NCBI GenBank assembly: GCA_913031285.1
Contig: CAJWEI010000033.1
Span: forward strand, 1-38,122
DNA from: an uncultured Alphaproteobacteria bacterium
Lineage (GTDB): Bacteria; Pseudomonadota; Alphaproteobacteria; Rhodobacterales; Rhodobacteraceae
Direction of reading: 5' to 3'
DNA: 38,122 bases
This document shows positions 1 through 8,437 of this stretch, one piece after another. The stretch's first letter is position 1, and each line of letters begins with the position of its first letter. The notes below the pieces were generated by a model, which was not told the DNA's origin, did no database searches, and was given only the letters and a program-made list of their open reading frames with translations. Made by a program: the position numbers and the translations under genes.

Positions 1-55
1 ACCCTCAACCTGCCGATTAGAAGTCGGCTGCTCTATCCAGTTGAGCTAAGGAGCC
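1..55 (-). tRNA. tRNA-Arg (anticodon TCT), 3' part cut off by the window edge
   Basis: Read on the minus strand, position 55 down to 1 gives a tRNA 5' acceptor half starting GGCTCC. A D-arm follows (AGCTC...GAGC), then an anticodon stem CCGAC/ATCGG around the loop CTTCTAA (anticodon TCT, reading AGA), then the start of the T-arm. The sequence stops inside the T-arm at position 1, so the 3' T-stem and acceptor strand lie outside the window. The identity follows from the anticodon. The 5' end is placed by the acceptor-stem pattern and could be off by one base. Confidence 0.9.
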
Positions 56-126
56 GCGATTACATTTAAGAGATTTAACTGACCCGCTGAAGGAATACAA
101 AACTAAAGTCTGCGAAAAACCTTAAC

Positions 127-154
127 ATTGTAATCTAATGACATCTTTTTGCAA
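127..154 (-). promoter_or_regulatory. possible sigma70-type promoter upstream of the tRNA gene
   Basis: On the minus strand TTGCAA (154-149) is followed after 16 bases by TACAAT (132-127), close to -35 and -10 consensus boxes. It lies between the nucleotidyltransferase stop (200) and the tRNA 5' end (55). The leader of roughly 65 bases would be long for a tRNA, and the region is AT-rich, so chance occurrence is quite possible. Confidence 0.22.
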
Positions 155-199
155 ACATACCAATAGAAATGTTTATTCGGTCACCAATGCCAAAAATAG

Positions 200-799
200 T
201 TAGTTTCGCTCGGCAAGCCACTCTTGCCATTCTTCCGGCGTATCTAGATCGGTTCTGGCATGCGAGTAAGGTATGGGTACAAGCTGAAGAAGATGCTTAT
301 TTCTTTCAATTACCGCATGAGCTCCCTGATCGTCATCTAGAGCTTTCAACATTTCAAATGTAGGGAGTGGAAATATGACTGGATGTCCACGCTTTCCACT
401 GGCTGTCGTGGCTTGTATTATATTATCGGGGTTGCTTCGATATGCCTTAGTGATAGTTTCAAGGTCTATTTGTGTCACTTCTGGCATATCGGCTGGAAGG
501 ATCATTACGGCCGATATATTTTGGTCTGGCAAACATGCAACGCCAGAGGCAATCGATCGCCCCATTCCCAGATGCGCATCGGGCACAGGTACAATTTGGA
601 CATTCAGGCCCAATAAAAAACCTGATCTAGGATGAGTTTCACTAGGTAAGGTAACGAAAACATTAGCACATGTGTTACAAGCTGCCGTCGTGATACGGCG
701 TATCTGCCCAACTCCATTTATGCGCTGTGTCAGCTTGTCTTGCCCGCGCATGCGCGATGATTTTCCGGCAGCGAGAATGATGATCGCTATTGTTTTCAT
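200..799 (-). CDS. MobA-like NTP transferase (molybdenum-cofactor nucleotidyltransferase family)
   Basis: A 199-residue protein of the MobA/MocA-like nucleotidyltransferase family, which moves a nucleoside monophosphate from an NTP onto an acceptor such as molybdopterin. The N-terminus carries the nucleotide-binding signature LAAGKSSRMRGQDKL. The metal-binding acidic segment LPADMPEV sits in the middle, then GKRGHPVIF and a C-terminal DLDTPEEW, all typical of this family. An upstream in-frame start at 832 would add 11 residues (MLNSRLKLSLD) that do not fit the family. The ATG at 799 puts the beta-strand IAIIILAAG right at the N-terminus and is preferred. CTP versus GTP specificity cannot be judged. 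No XdhC, CoxL or molybdoenzyme partner is visible in the window, so the acceptor is unknown. It could also act on a sugar or another cofactor. Confidence 0.82.
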   Translation of the reverse strand: MKTIAIIILAAGKSSRMRGQDKLTQRINGVGQIRRITTAACNTCANVFVTLPSETHPRSGFLLGLNVQIVPVPDAHLGMGRSIASGVACLPDQNISAVMILPADMPEVTQIDLETITKAYRSNPDNIIQATTASGKRGHPVIFPLPTFEMLKALDDDQGAHAVIERNKHLLQLVPIPYSHARTDLDTPEEWQEWLAERN

Positions 800-904
800 A
801 TCTAAGGATAACTTTAGTCTTGAGTTCAGCAAAACACTTTCTTAGTGTGATTGGTCGTATACACTGCGGTAACGGATCGGTAACATATTCACAAGCGCGC
901 GATG

Positions 905-1733
905 GTCTTTCAAAAAAGGTTTTTTTAATAAACGTGCTTTGTGCATTTCACCAAAAATCTCAATTTAAACGGCAGGGTTTGACTGTGCAAATTCTCCTCG
1001 AATAAGAGCCAATGCCACTGATTTTTACGCGAAATGGGAAAACCCGCCTGAGGTATAAAAACCTTCAACCTTTTTATTAATCCACACGGCTTCATAAAAC
1101 ACCATATACACATTTTTAGTTTCGAGTTCAAAAGTGACAAGTTTGCGTTTTGAGCGCCTTTCCCGTTCTGCCATTATAGCTTCGCAGCCGATAAAGCGGT
1201 CTAGGCTAGTTTTGCCAGGTGTGTAGTCAGGTAAGAATTTGGACATCCATGAGGTTAGGAATTTACCAAATCTTAACCTCATCATTACATGCATACTGAA
1301 TGGTTTCGCATCGTACCGATTGCCCGCCGTCCAAAGGCATTACCAGAGTTGCCTGTCTTCGGTCGGTTAAAGTATATGTCTTAACCAAGATCATCGGTGT
1401 AACTGACCCTTGGACCAAACAATCAATAATTCCAATTACCACATGTCTGACATCCAAAAATTGGAAACTTTTGATCTCAATCATGCACACCGCGTCGAGA
1501 ACTTTTCCTGCATTTGGTCCTGCTATCTGAAAGCCTTTTAAGGTATCAGATATATTATGAATCTCGACGCCTGAGCTTTGATTTTTTAAAAACCATCGCA
1601 GGTACTAGGCTTGAGTGCCATAACTAGCCACCAGTTAAAACTCTGTGTCATCTAGGTAAGCTACGGTAAAATCACCAACAAGTCTGCCTTTAGGGGATAG
1701 CATTGGTGTTGAGCTAAGCCAACCCTTTGACGT
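905..1733 (-). pseudogene. decayed C-terminal (GcvT-like) part of a dimethylglycine/sarcosine dehydrogenase-family gene
   Basis: Read on the minus strand from about 1730 to 905, this stretch encodes successive pieces of the aminomethyltransferase (GcvT) half of an FAD-dependent dimethylglycine dehydrogenase-type protein, but not in one frame. Recognisable pieces in order are PMLSPKGRLVGDFTVAYLDD, LKGFQIAGPNAGKVLD, IGIIDCLVQGSVT, WMSKFLPDYTPGKTSLDRFI, EAIMAERERRSKRKLVTFEL, GFYTSGGFSHFA and, after a stop, KSVALALIRGEFAQSNPAV, a second stop and IEIFGEMHKARL. In-frame stops lie at 1637-1635, 1027-1025 and 967-965, and frame changes occur between about 1500 and 1260. The FAD-binding N-terminal half is absent. 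Assignment rests on remembered family sequence patterns, so the exact parent enzyme (dimethylglycine, sarcosine or a related demethylase) is open. Confidence 0.78.
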
Positions 1734-1737
1734 TATG

Positions 1738-3253
1738 CGTCCTACCATAATCTTGTTGAAACAAGAAGCGGGTATTAAGCGTGTGATCAATGATCCAATG
1801 ATTTGGTCGCCTGACAGTAATGTTTTCTTTGGTCCAGCGCCAGAACTTAGAAACTACTTTTGTTTTAACGGTATTATTCAGGTTTTAGTCAATCTGGTGG
1901 TATGGGCCTTTTGGCAGCAGAATGGATCATTGAGGGTGAGACTAAATACGATATTTTTGCATGGGATATGGCTCGCTTTGGCTCGTGGGCAGGTAAAGAG
2001 TTCAGGAAATCTCGTGTTGCGGATCAATACGCCCATCGTCTCAGTATTCATTTTCCGAATGAAGAACGCGTTTCTGGCCGTCCCGCGCGCACCCGCCCAA
2101 TATACAAGATGCAAAAGCAAATAGGTGCTGTAATGGGGCTGAATTACGGCTGGGAACATCCACTTTGGTTTGCAGCGTCGCCCAAAGTAAACGATACGAA
2201 TGGGTTCACTCGCCAAAACTGGTGGGCAGCAGTTAGCATGGAATGCAGAATGCTGCGTGAAAAAGCTGGCATCATCGATATTTCAAACTTTGCTAAATAT
2301 GTGGTGAGTGGAGATAATTCGCGGGAGTGACTTGATGCGGTATTTACTAATAAAATGCCGACGGTTGTTGGATATTATTGATTAACTCCAATGATTTCTG
2401 TACGCGGCGGTTTAGCCGGGGACTTTACCGTTACTTTAATTGCTTATAATGAGTACTAGGTCATAGGTTCTGGCATGGCTGAAGGTTATCACAAACGCTT
2501 GTTTGATGCGGTGGCTTTGCTCGATGGAGTTATTTTTCAAAGTCAGACAGAGGCAATTTGTGGTTTTAATGATGCTGGCCCAAAATCACGCCATATTTTG
2601 CAGCGATTGACGAACGCTTCGCTTAATAGCAAAGATTTCTGTTTTATGCGCTCAAAACGCATTGACCTTGGAGGTATCGAAGTTACCGCACTACGGGTAT
2701 CTTTTACTGGCGATCTGGGGTGGGAAGTCCACTGTAATACGAAAGATCAAAAAGCTCTCTACTCACTATTTTTAGAAACTGGAAAAGAATTTGGAGCTGG
2801 TCCCGTTGGAAGCCGTGCGTTGATATCGATGCGTGTGGAGAAATGTTACGGCAGCTGGTTACGCGAATATAGCCCAGAATATTGGCCACACGAACAGGGT
2901 ATGGAGCGCCTCTGTAAAATGGATAAGAGTTTCCTTAATAAAGCCCCTCTGCATGAGGTGCTTGCAAATGAGCCTTGTGAACCAATGGTTCTGCTCCATA
3001 TCGGTGATTACGCGGTTGATCTTTAGAATGCGGATGCAACGGGTGGTGAACCTATCTTTAAAGATGGCGCAGGTGTTGGGCGCGTAATCTCAGGCACCTA
3101 TGGCTATACCGTCGGAATGTCCCTAGCTTATCGATGATCAAGGAAATTGCACTGGGTGCTGAGGTCGATGTGATGGTGCTGGGCCAACCCCACAAAGCCA
3201 AAATTTTGTATGAGCCACCGTTTGACCCCAAAGGAGAGAAGCTAAGAGCTTGA
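1738..3253 (+). pseudogene. 5'-truncated, frameshifted dimethylglycine/sarcosine dehydrogenase-like gene (FAD + GcvT)
   Basis: The plus strand encodes about the C-terminal two thirds of an FAD-dependent oxidoreductase fused to a GcvT (folate-binding aminomethyltransferase) domain. It starts abruptly inside the FAD domain (AGIKRVINDPMIWSPDSN) and ends with PPFDPKGEKLRA before a TGA at 3251-3253. A one-base loss near 1878 shifts GII into GFSQSGGMGLLAAEW. From there to about 3130 the frame is constant but interrupted by stops at 2328-2330, about 2379-2381, about 2457-2459 and 3024-3026; at least two fall where the family has Trp. A further frameshift near 3135 precedes SMIKEIALGAEVDVMVLG. The first ~290 residues, including the dinucleotide-binding fold, are missing. 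The long intact stretches suggest fairly recent inactivation. The intact gene would have demethylated a methylated glycine, passing a one-carbon unit to tetrahydrofolate. Confidence 0.85.
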
Positions 3254-4306
3254 TCAGAAATTTTAAAACAGTGATGAATTTGGTTAAAGCCAACCTCTAT
3301 TTTGTCATTAAATTACATACATTTTTTGAGTTTTTCTGAAAGCTTTTTCAATAATAATTAGCTGAACCTCTTTTTGCACCAATGTATGCGAATGTCGCTA
3401 ACAAAGAGGTCAACAATGATAATAGGCAGGGCAATAATGACGGACGAGTTCGATCTCTCCGCTAAAAACAACATTTTTCAGGAAAAGTTATAAAAAGGCA
3501 GTATGAAATGTCTAGTGATACCAAAGAGGGGCCCTTTAGTTCAATAATCCGCTATATAAATAATTGTACTGAAAGTGTTTGAAATACATTTTATACAAAA
3601 CTGATCATAATCTGGCGGATGAGCCGTTAAGCTGCTAGAATTTTTAATCAGCATTGAACGCGGGAAAATGATGCATCTGCCGATGAGTAAAATAGCGGCA
3701 ACAGTTTGGAAATGTGCCAGATGGCTTGAATGACGCGTGACTTGGCTAACTATTACATAACAAAGCTCACTGCAATTGATAAAAAGCTGAGCAAATATTT
3801 CTTTTTACAGACCCAGCAACTCAATTGGCCCAGTAAGTACGATAACGAAGCCAAAATCAATGAATAAACTAATCAATCTAAGTTGTGTTTCTCATCTACT
3901 GCTAACGCATGGGCTAGTAAGATAATAAAAAATGACACGGTAGACATCTGCATTGCCACCAGCGAACTGTTGGGGAAAGATTCTCCGCAACTAATGAAGG
4001 AAAAGTCCAAAATATGTCCAATGGTCCATGTACTTTCCATGAATACCCAGTGCCACTCAAAAGGAGGCAGCGTTAATACGTCCAGATATAAAAGTGGCAT
4101 TAAAAAAATGTTTCAAAACCAATCCGCCAAGCAAGAATCTGCAGCTGGGTATGTGAATCAAGCGCAATCCTAATAAACAAAAAAGGACAAACTCCAAATC
4201 ACCGCGAATTACACAATTATTATTTTTACAATAACAGTGGTATTTATTTGCGTCACTTTTAACATAAAAGCATAGAGTCAAAACATGAGAATAAGACCCA
4301 AAAAAA
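3254..4306. other. gene-free, AT-rich stretch between a pseudogene and the CorC-like gene
   Basis: About 1.05 kb with no protein I recognise on either strand. The longest open frames (for example 3883-4173 plus and 3873-4100 minus) overlap on opposite strands, have no convincing ribosome binding site and resemble no family known to me. A 45-codon frame from 3730 (starting MTRDLANYYITKL) is too short to judge. The stretch directly follows two pseudogenes and may be more decayed coding DNA, but nothing in it is recognisable. Confidence 0.6.
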
Positions 4307-5632
4307 CTAATTGGGCGGTATAATATGCAATGGGCGCATTTTTAATTCAGTGATACGATTGGCATCACGTTCGGTGACTTCAAAGCGAAAACCATGGAAG
4401 CTAAAGACTTGGCCAACTGTTGGGATCATTTGGCTCTCATGGATTACAAGCCCAGCCACTGTATTGGCTTCTTCATCTGGAAGCTGACATTCAGTTGCGC
4501 GATTAAAGTCTCGGATTGTCATGCCGCCTTCAACGATAAAATGTCCGTCAGAAGACTTTGCGAGAGTGCTGTCCTCGGCTTCATCAAATTCATCTGTAAT
4601 TTCTCCAACGATTTCTTCGAGTATATCCTCCAATGTGATAAGCCCCTGGAGACTACCGTATTCATCTACAACCAATGCAAAGTGGCTATGCAGACGCAAA
4701 AACTGGCGCATCTGATCATCAAGAGGCGTTGTATTAGGAACAAAATAGGGCTCTTTCGATACTTTAGATACGTCAAACCTTTTGAGTGCGATATCTGGGT
4801 TTTTATGTGTACTTATAATCCGGTAGATTGTGCGGGCAAGATCTTTGGCATGAAGCACGCCAATAATGTTTTCCTTGTTTTGTTTAAAGACGGGAAGTCT
4901 TGTATGTTTGCTTTCAAGACATTGATCCAAAATAACCATTGGATCATCCTCAACATTGATCATTTCAATATCTGAGCGGTGAAGCATGATCTCATCGACG
5001 GCGCGCTCGGAAAGGTCCAATGCTCCCAAGATACGATCCCGGTCTTCTTTTTCAACAAGTCCTTCAGAATGTCCAATTTTTAGTGCGCCAGCAATTTCCT
5101 CGCGCACAGCCAGAATATTTGTATCCGGGTCTGTTTGAACGCCAAAGGGCCACAAAATTGCGCGCACCACCCACCTTACAGCCAGAACGATTGGACTAAA
5201 CATAAACGTTACAACCTGAATTGGGTGACTCACGAGTGAAGCCGCTCGCTCAGCGTTGGTAATTGCGTAAGTTTTGGGCAGTACTTCTGCGAAAATTAGC
5301 ACTAGGATCGTCATGACAATGGTCGAAAGCGCAACAGCATTTTCGCCAAAAAAACGTGCCAGAAGTGCGGTTGTCATGGATGTTGCAAGAATGTTAACGA
5401 GATTATTGCCTAGTAGTACGGACCCTATCAAACGTTCACTGTCTTCGGTAATAGTGAGCGCGCGCTGAGCACCACGCGACCCCTTGTCAGCTTTTGCGCG
5501 TAGCTTCCCGCGAGAAGCTGCAGTTAAAGCAGTCTCGCTACCTGAGAAAAAACCTGACAAAACAAGCAGGCCGGCGATCGCTGAGACTGAAATCCAAAAA
5601 CTAGTGTCAAAGATATATATCGTTTGTTCCAT
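4307..5632 (-). CDS. CorC/HlyC-type membrane protein with CNNM (DUF21) and CBS domains
   Basis: A 441-residue inner-membrane protein of the CNNM/CorB family, linked in bacteria to Mg2+ or Co2+ efflux and sometimes mislabelled hemolysin. Residues about 10-180 form the DUF21 transmembrane domain, with FFSGSETALTAASRGKL after the first helix and the family hallmark FAEVLPKTYA near the third. Residues about 200-335 hold a tandem CBS pair, including LVVDEYGSLQGLITLEDILE. The last ~80 residues are the CorC_HlyC domain (VEGGMTIRDFN ... NTVAGLVI). Length is normal. The ATG at 5632 has an AAGGA ribosome binding site about five bases upstream. It lies 91 bases downstream of xerD on the same strand and may be cotranscribed with it. 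The transported ion is not evident from sequence. Confidence 0.92.
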   Translation of the reverse strand: MEQTIYIFDTSFWISVSAIAGLLVLSGFFSGSETALTAASRGKLRAKADKGSRGAQRALTITEDSERLIGSVLLGNNLVNILATSMTTALLARFFGENAVALSTIVMTILVLIFAEVLPKTYAITNAERAASLVSHPIQVVTFMFSPIVLAVRWVVRAILWPFGVQTDPDTNILAVREEIAGALKIGHSEGLVEKEDRDRILGALDLSERAVDEIMLHRSDIEMINVEDDPMVILDQCLESKHTRLPVFKQNKENIIGVLHAKDLARTIYRIISTHKNPDIALKRFDVSKVSKEPYFVPNTTPLDDQMRQFLRLHSHFALVVDEYGSLQGLITLEDILEEIVGEITDEFDEAEDSTLAKSSDGHFIVEGGMTIRDFNRATECQLPDEEANTVAGLVIHESQMIPTVGQVFSFHGFRFEVTERDANRITELKMRPLHIIPPN

Positions 5633-5723
5633 GATATCCTTAAAACGGTTATTTTGTGCTTTATTAAGATTATAGCTTCGTTAATCGAGTGCGTAACCAA
5701 GCTGGAAATAGTGAAATGATTAG

Positions 5724-6656
5724 TTAGCTGATTGATTTATTCTCCTTCGACAGTGGGTGATGGTTAATGACAAGTGAGTGAAGTTTTTCTTGCAGAATGT
5801 GCGTATAAATTTCTGTAGTTGCAATATCCGCATGCCCTAAAAGTGTTTGTATTATACGAAGATCAGCGCCATTTGCCAACAAATGAGTTGCAAAGGCATG
5901 TCGAACTGTATGGGGTGAAATCATCGATGGATCGATGCCTGCCGTTATAGCCCATGTTTTGATTTTTTGATAAAACCAATGGCGCGTTAAATGGCCCTGT
6001 TTGCCATTAGATGGAAAAAGATAGCGCGATTTGGTATTGCTGAGGTCTTCTTTTTTGTCGCGTTGCTTTAGCCAATCTTTTATTGCTTTTCGAGCAGGCG
6101 GTGACAATGGCACGAGACGTTCTTTTGAGCCTTTGCCCAGAACAAGGATCATCGCAGGATCGCCGCGAACGGTCGTCGCAAGTAACGCCATCATTTCGCT
6201 TACGCGCATGCCCGTGGCATAAAGTAATTGCATAAGGCAAGTTTCACGGATGCAATCAAATTCGGATTTACTACTTTTTTGCACTGCGGCTAAAAGTGCA
6301 TCAATATTCTCAAGCGTAATCGTTTTGGGCAGCTTTCTGCCGCGTCCTGGACCGCGAATTCGAAGCGCGGGATTATCTTGCCTCCAATTTTCACCAACGC
6401 AGAATTGATAGAATTGTTTAATCGTAGAAAGTCGTCTGGCTCGGGTGGACGCTGCGAGGCCGTCAGCCTGCATAGTTACTAAAAATTCTTCGATATCGGC
6501 TCTGGCTATCTCCAAAATACCTTTAGCCTGATCAGAGCTCCAGTCGAAAAATTCTCTCAGATCACGCCCGTAGGCTTCCAGTGTATTTTGGGCAGCGCCA
6601 CTTTCTGCTGCTTTGGATTCCAAAAATAAAGATACTTTTGTTTGATAATCAGTCAT
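5724..6656 (-). CDS. xerD: site-specific tyrosine recombinase XerD
   Basis: A 310-residue tyrosine recombinase that with XerC resolves chromosome dimers at dif, normally under FtsK control. The N-terminal core-binding SAM-like domain covers about residues 1-95. The catalytic domain has all six expected residues: Arg151 (TGMRVSE), Lys175 (GKGSKER), His249 and Arg252 (HTVRHAFATH), His275 (LLGHADI) and the nucleophile Tyr284 (TEIYTHI), counted from the ATG at 6656. The wording of the last 60 residues (ANGADLRIIQTLLGHA) favours XerD over XerC. The start region contains TTG (6668), ATG (6659) and ATG (6656). The last is chosen because it gives the 8-base ATGACTGA overlap with the upstream stop codon, pointing to translational coupling. 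No prophage or integron surrounds it, consistent with a housekeeping role. Confidence 0.93.
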   Translation of the reverse strand: MTDYQTKVSLFLESKAAESGAAQNTLEAYGRDLREFFDWSSDQAKGILEIARADIEEFLVTMQADGLAASTRARRLSTIKQFYQFCVGENWRQDNPALRIRGPGRGRKLPKTITLENIDALLAAVQKSSKSEFDCIRETCLMQLLYATGMRVSEMMALLATTVRGDPAMILVLGKGSKERLVPLSPPARKAIKDWLKQRDKKEDLSNTKSRYLFPSNGKQGHLTRHWFYQKIKTWAITAGIDPSMISPHTVRHAFATHLLANGADLRIIQTLLGHADIATTEIYTHILQEKLHSLVINHHPLSKENKSIS

Positions 6657-8187
6657 CATGATTAACAATTAAATGATGTAAAATCGCTCGCCTTGCAGTA
6701 TCTTCAAGCCCAATCAGGCGCAATGTGGACAGGGCATCCAACATATCCTGGGGGTCACCTGCCTCACCTTTATAAAACTGTATAATTGCAGTTAAAATTA
6801 CTTCACCCAGTTTTCCCTGTTCTAGGAGCGTTTTAATCGCATAAGGGATGCGCGGTTGAACAAACGCCTGATAGATTGTCTCTTCCAAAGCTGTGTTTGG
6901 TTTAAGAGTGGAAAATTCTCCGGTGGCCGTAGCTATCTCAATCTGATACTGGTCGCTAATCGACCTCAAGCGAAAGGCAGCCGTTTTATATTCTGGGGTT
7001 AAAAGTGCCAGCTTGCAGGCTAAGATCATTTCTGATTTACCCAACTGAAGCATCATTAATTTTTTAGCAAACAAACGCGATATTGGCCCGGCAAGTGCAG
7101 GAAAGCTTTGGTCGCTTGACAGTACTGTTAATGCTTTTTGTGCCAGAATAACTGAACTCTCTTTGACAGCCTTGTCAAACTCCTGAACAAGTGCCACGCG
7201 ATCCCAGATTCCACCTGAAGCTGATGGTTGGCGTAAAGTGAAAACTCCTAAATAGCGGTTGTCTGCCAAGGCGCCGCTAATTTTGAGCCGTTCTGCGGCT
7301 TCTAACTGGACTTTCCAGCCGTGGTCCCCAGATAGGTCGCTTACGGCAAACTTTCTAGGTAAACTTGAGGGCGAAAGTGGTTCTCCTATGGCTTCGTAAA
7401 GTCTGAAGTCTAAAGGAGTGGGAGCACTTGAGGGGGGTAACTGCGCTATGATCGAGTCATGCGCGGATGTTTCCAAAAATAAATGGAATAGAGCTTCTTG
7501 TCTTTGCTCAATAGTGCCAAGCGCTACAGTTGTCTCAAGCATCAGCCGTGCCGTTAGCCAATCGCCGCGTCGCGCATGGCAATAAATCCTTGCTCCATCT
7601 TCTGGATAATTGCGTCCTAGCTGTAAGACTTGGTCACAAACTGGCGGCAAATCTTCGCTAAGCATTGAAAGCTCAAACAAGCTTGGGACAAGCTTTGAAG
7701 GTAGTGGGGCTGCTCGTTTTAAAAGTGCCAGTGCGGGTTCAACAGCACCATAATCTACAAGTTTGTTAATGCGAGCAAGAAAAAACGAAAAGCTATCATC
7801 GCTATCATAAGGTGCATAGCCTTCAGCCAATAAAAGTCGGAACAATAGACTTTGGATCGCCGGATTTGACCCGATGGTCATATCATCCAATAGACGTTTA
7901 AGGTCGCCGGAAGCGCTGTCGCGCCATATTGTCAATGGTAAGCCTGTTACGCTGGGCGGCAGCAGCCCGACCGTATCTATCCGAATTTCAGACAAATTTG
8001 AGACCTCGATATTGGGAAGCACTGCGTTCGGAGAAATGGGAGGTTCTCGACTGTCACTATTTTGTCTTAAAATGTTAATTTCTTTTTTTGACCTGAGTTG
8101 ATTTAACCAGTCAATCGCTGATAACGGTGTTTCTGCCCAAACAAGCCGTGGCAAAAGTAAACATATAGTAACAAAACTAGCTTTCAT
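6649..8187 (-). CDS. exported protein of unknown function next to xerD
   Basis: A 512-residue protein with a clear signal peptide: a short basic start, the hydrophobic run FVTICLLLP and a likely cut after VWA at residue 18. The mature part is mainly alpha-helical by composition, rich in Leu and Ala with short repeating helix-like segments (for example AVEPALALLKRAAPLP and LSSDQSFPALAGPISRLFA). It therefore resembles a periplasmic helical-repeat (TPR/Sel1-like) scaffold, but I can see no canonical repeat consensus. No catalytic motif is evident. It overlaps the small membrane protein gene upstream by 11 bases and xerD downstream by 8, so all three are probably translated from one message. I recall similar unnamed genes between aroK and xerD in other Rhodobacterales. 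Function unknown; a cell-envelope or division role is conjecture. Confidence 0.8.
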   Translation of the reverse strand: MKASFVTICLLLPRLVWAETPLSAIDWLNQLRSKKEINILRQNSDSREPPISPNAVLPNIEVSNLSEIRIDTVGLLPPSVTGLPLTIWRDSASGDLKRLLDDMTIGSNPAIQSLLFRLLLAEGYAPYDSDDSFSFFLARINKLVDYGAVEPALALLKRAAPLPSKLVPSLFELSMLSEDLPPVCDQVLQLGRNYPEDGARIYCHARRGDWLTARLMLETTVALGTIEQRQEALFHLFLETSAHDSIIAQLPPSSAPTPLDFRLYEAIGEPLSPSSLPRKFAVSDLSGDHGWKVQLEAAERLKISGALADNRYLGVFTLRQPSASGGIWDRVALVQEFDKAVKESSVILAQKALTVLSSDQSFPALAGPISRLFAKKLMMLQLGKSEMILACKLALLTPEYKTAAFRLRSISDQYQIEIATATGEFSTLKPNTALEETIYQAFVQPRIPYAIKTLLEQGKLGEVILTAIIQFYKGEAGDPQDMLDALSTLRLIGLEDTARRAILHHLIVNHDD

Positions 8188-8326
8188 TAAGAATCACTGG
8201 AACCTGCTTTGTGTTTCTGGTCGGATCAAATGATACTCCAAAAAACGGGCCCAAATAAGCGTAGAAAGTCAAGCAAACAAGACCGATCATTGCCAAAATT
8301 AGCAGACTTTTGATAAAGCTACTCAT
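8177..8326 (-). CDS. small single-pass membrane protein, unknown function
   Basis: A 49-residue protein with one predicted transmembrane helix (SLLILAMIGLVCLTFYAYLG, about residues 8-27), preceded by Lys7 and followed by a short polar tail ending VPVILNES. The tail should face the periplasm by the positive-inside rule. An upstream in-frame start at 8359 would add 11 residues (MLCESKVWDEL) that look non-coding; the ATG at 8326 places the helix near the N-terminus. Its 3' end overlaps the next gene by 11 bases. The opposite strand carries aroK starting at 8438, giving a short divergent promoter region. Small size lowers certainty, but the tight overlap and clean helix support a real gene. Confidence 0.65.
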   Translation of the reverse strand: MSSFIKSLLILAMIGLVCLTFYAYLGPFFGVSFDPTRNTKQVPVILNES

Positions 8327-8437
8327 TAATTCGTCCCATACTTTACTTTCACATAGCAATATAGGTTTTGATACTCAAGATTATCAATTAAGCTTCAGTC
8401 CGTTGAATTTTATCAAAGGATCGCCAATAACGGAACC

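Noticed and set aside
1263-1490. A 75-codon minus-strand open frame looking like a small unknown protein.
   Set aside because: Its first part (IGIIDCLVQGSVT) matches the GcvT-domain remnant and the rest is out of frame, so it is a by-product of pseudogene decay.
2451-2466. The string AGTACTAGGTCATA occurs near 2452 and again near 25490.
   Set aside because: The first copy lies inside the pseudogene and is explained by a stop mutation in a coding stretch; the second follows lpxB. With no flanking similarity I regard the match as coincidence.
3278-3310. TTGG/CCAA stem followed by T-rich sequence just after the plus-strand pseudogene, possibly its old terminator.
   Set aside because: A four-base-pair stem is too weak to call.
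3883-4173. A 96-codon plus-strand frame in the gene-free stretch.
   Set aside because: It has no ribosome binding site, resembles nothing I know and is overlapped by an equally open minus-strand frame.
5724-6656. xerD-like recombinase as evidence for an integrated element or integron.
   Set aside because: It matches housekeeping XerD, sits in a conserved gene context, and there are no att-like repeats or phage genes nearby.
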